Below, in pieces: positions 63,384 to 64,000 of a stretch of 64,000 nt of DNA. The DNA comes from Rhabdornis inornatus (Eukaryota > Chordata > Aves > Passeriformes > Rhabdornithidae). A model generated the notes under the pieces. It saw only the letters and a program-made list of their open reading frames with translations. It was not told where the DNA came from and searched no databases. Where the stretch lies: positions 933,980-997,979 of the forward strand of contig VWZS01003937.1 of assembly GCA_013397075.1 (NCBI GenBank). The letters run 5' to 3'. Numbering within the stretch: position 1 is the first letter of the stretch; the number at the start of each line of letters is the position of its first letter. A program made the position numbers and the translations under genes.

Positions 63384-64000
63384 GTACATTACAACCATGT
63401 CATGGCACCTGAGCCGAGTCTGCACCAACAAACACTTGGAAGCTTCAGCATTCTGTATGGTCCAACATGCGGGGTGTCACAGGGTGCAGTGGCTCCCTGG
63501 TGGCTGGAGGTCCCATCAGGGTCTGTTGGGACAGAGCCCAGTCCTGTGATGCAGCCCCTCACTGAGCAGAGAGAGGTTTACTGGTCTCATCAAGAGCTCT
63601 GAGAGCAAAAACCTCAAAGGCACTGGTGCAGCCTCTGTATTGCCCAAACATGCCTGTACACAGGGACATTCTGCTGTGGAAACTTCATCTGGCAGCTCTG
63701 CAAAAGGTGACAGGTAAAGGGGGAAAAAGGAATGAGAACTGCTACATAACAGGTGCTCGGAAATCCTACACCTGTGGATGTAGCTGCCTGCTCCAGCACA
63801 ACCTATGTAGTACCTGCTGTCAGGTTCAGAGGCAAACAAGCAAGTCACTGACAGTCTGAAGATCCAGTTGTGGCTCTGGCACAACAGGAAAGCCAGCAAA
63901 GTAAAGGGCAGTACCTCCTGCTCCCAGCAATAACACTGTCTACTCAAATGAAGGTAGTAGCAGTTTGTAGTACTTGCTTAGTATTCCTATCTGGTCTTCC
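63384..64000. other. Unannotated GC-richer end of window
   Basis: About 600 bp with several overlapping open frames on both strands, the longest 143 codons at 63516-63947 (minus). The minus protein is Cys/Ser/Leu-rich with no recognised domain. The segment abuts the start of the antisense LTR, so it is outside that LTR's internal side unless this is a 3' LTR of a provirus extending past the window. I cannot identify it. Confidence 0.4.

Noticed and set aside
1..64000. CRISPR array, operon, phage or other prokaryote-type system
   Set aside because: No spaced identical repeats, no tight gene arrays and no long coding frames; the retroelements are those of a bird nuclear genome.

Overview
This window looks like nuclear DNA from an oscine passerine bird. 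The evidence is two tRNA-Ile-headed SINEs with a CR1-type 3' tail (a TguSINE1-like structure), several antisense CR1 LINE fragments, and several solo LTRs of avian ERVL type. The sequence is AT-rich. I found no exon, multi-exon gene model, tRNA or rRNA gene, or CRISPR array that I can support. The window could be intergenic or lie inside a very large intron; the sequence alone does not decide.

Layout. 1-9.3 kb: unannotated unique sequence with short low-complexity tracts. 9.3-14.3 kb: a solo ERVL LTR with a perfect 5-bp target-site duplication (TSD), a tRNA-derived SINE, an A/C-only tract with an assembly gap, a T/G tract, and an AT-rich LTR-like block followed by an orphan SINE/CR1 tail. 14.3-37.5 kb: mostly unique AT-rich sequence with one more SINE (19.46 kb), two probable decayed antisense LTRs (about 17.0 and 28.7 kb) and several A/C tracts. 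37.57-38.26 kb: an LTR with an intact TSD that carries an inverted copy of its own first 80 bp. 38.9-39.6 kb: two adjacent antisense CR1 copies. 40.9-41.4 kb: an unexplained long minus-strand open frame broken once. 46.1-46.6 kb: a CR1 fragment and a 200-bp T/G tract. 53.6-55.1 kb: a CR1 fragment and a GC-rich solo LTR with a TSD. 59.8-63.4 kb: two antisense LTRs on either side of a C9/A27 homopolymer tract. The last 600 bp are unassigned.

Nothing here forms a gene system. The resolvable content is a retrotransposon record. Four LTRs have exact 5-bp duplications (AGGAT, ACAAT, AAACA, TGTCA) and no internal gag/pol/env sequence was recognised beside them, so they are best read as solo LTRs left by recombination. 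I saw no convincing undescribed biological system. The best leads are the internally palindromic LTR family, the recurring long A/C-only tracts in which two of three assembly gaps fall, and the open frame near 41 kb. Family names come from memory of published avian repeats and were not searched.
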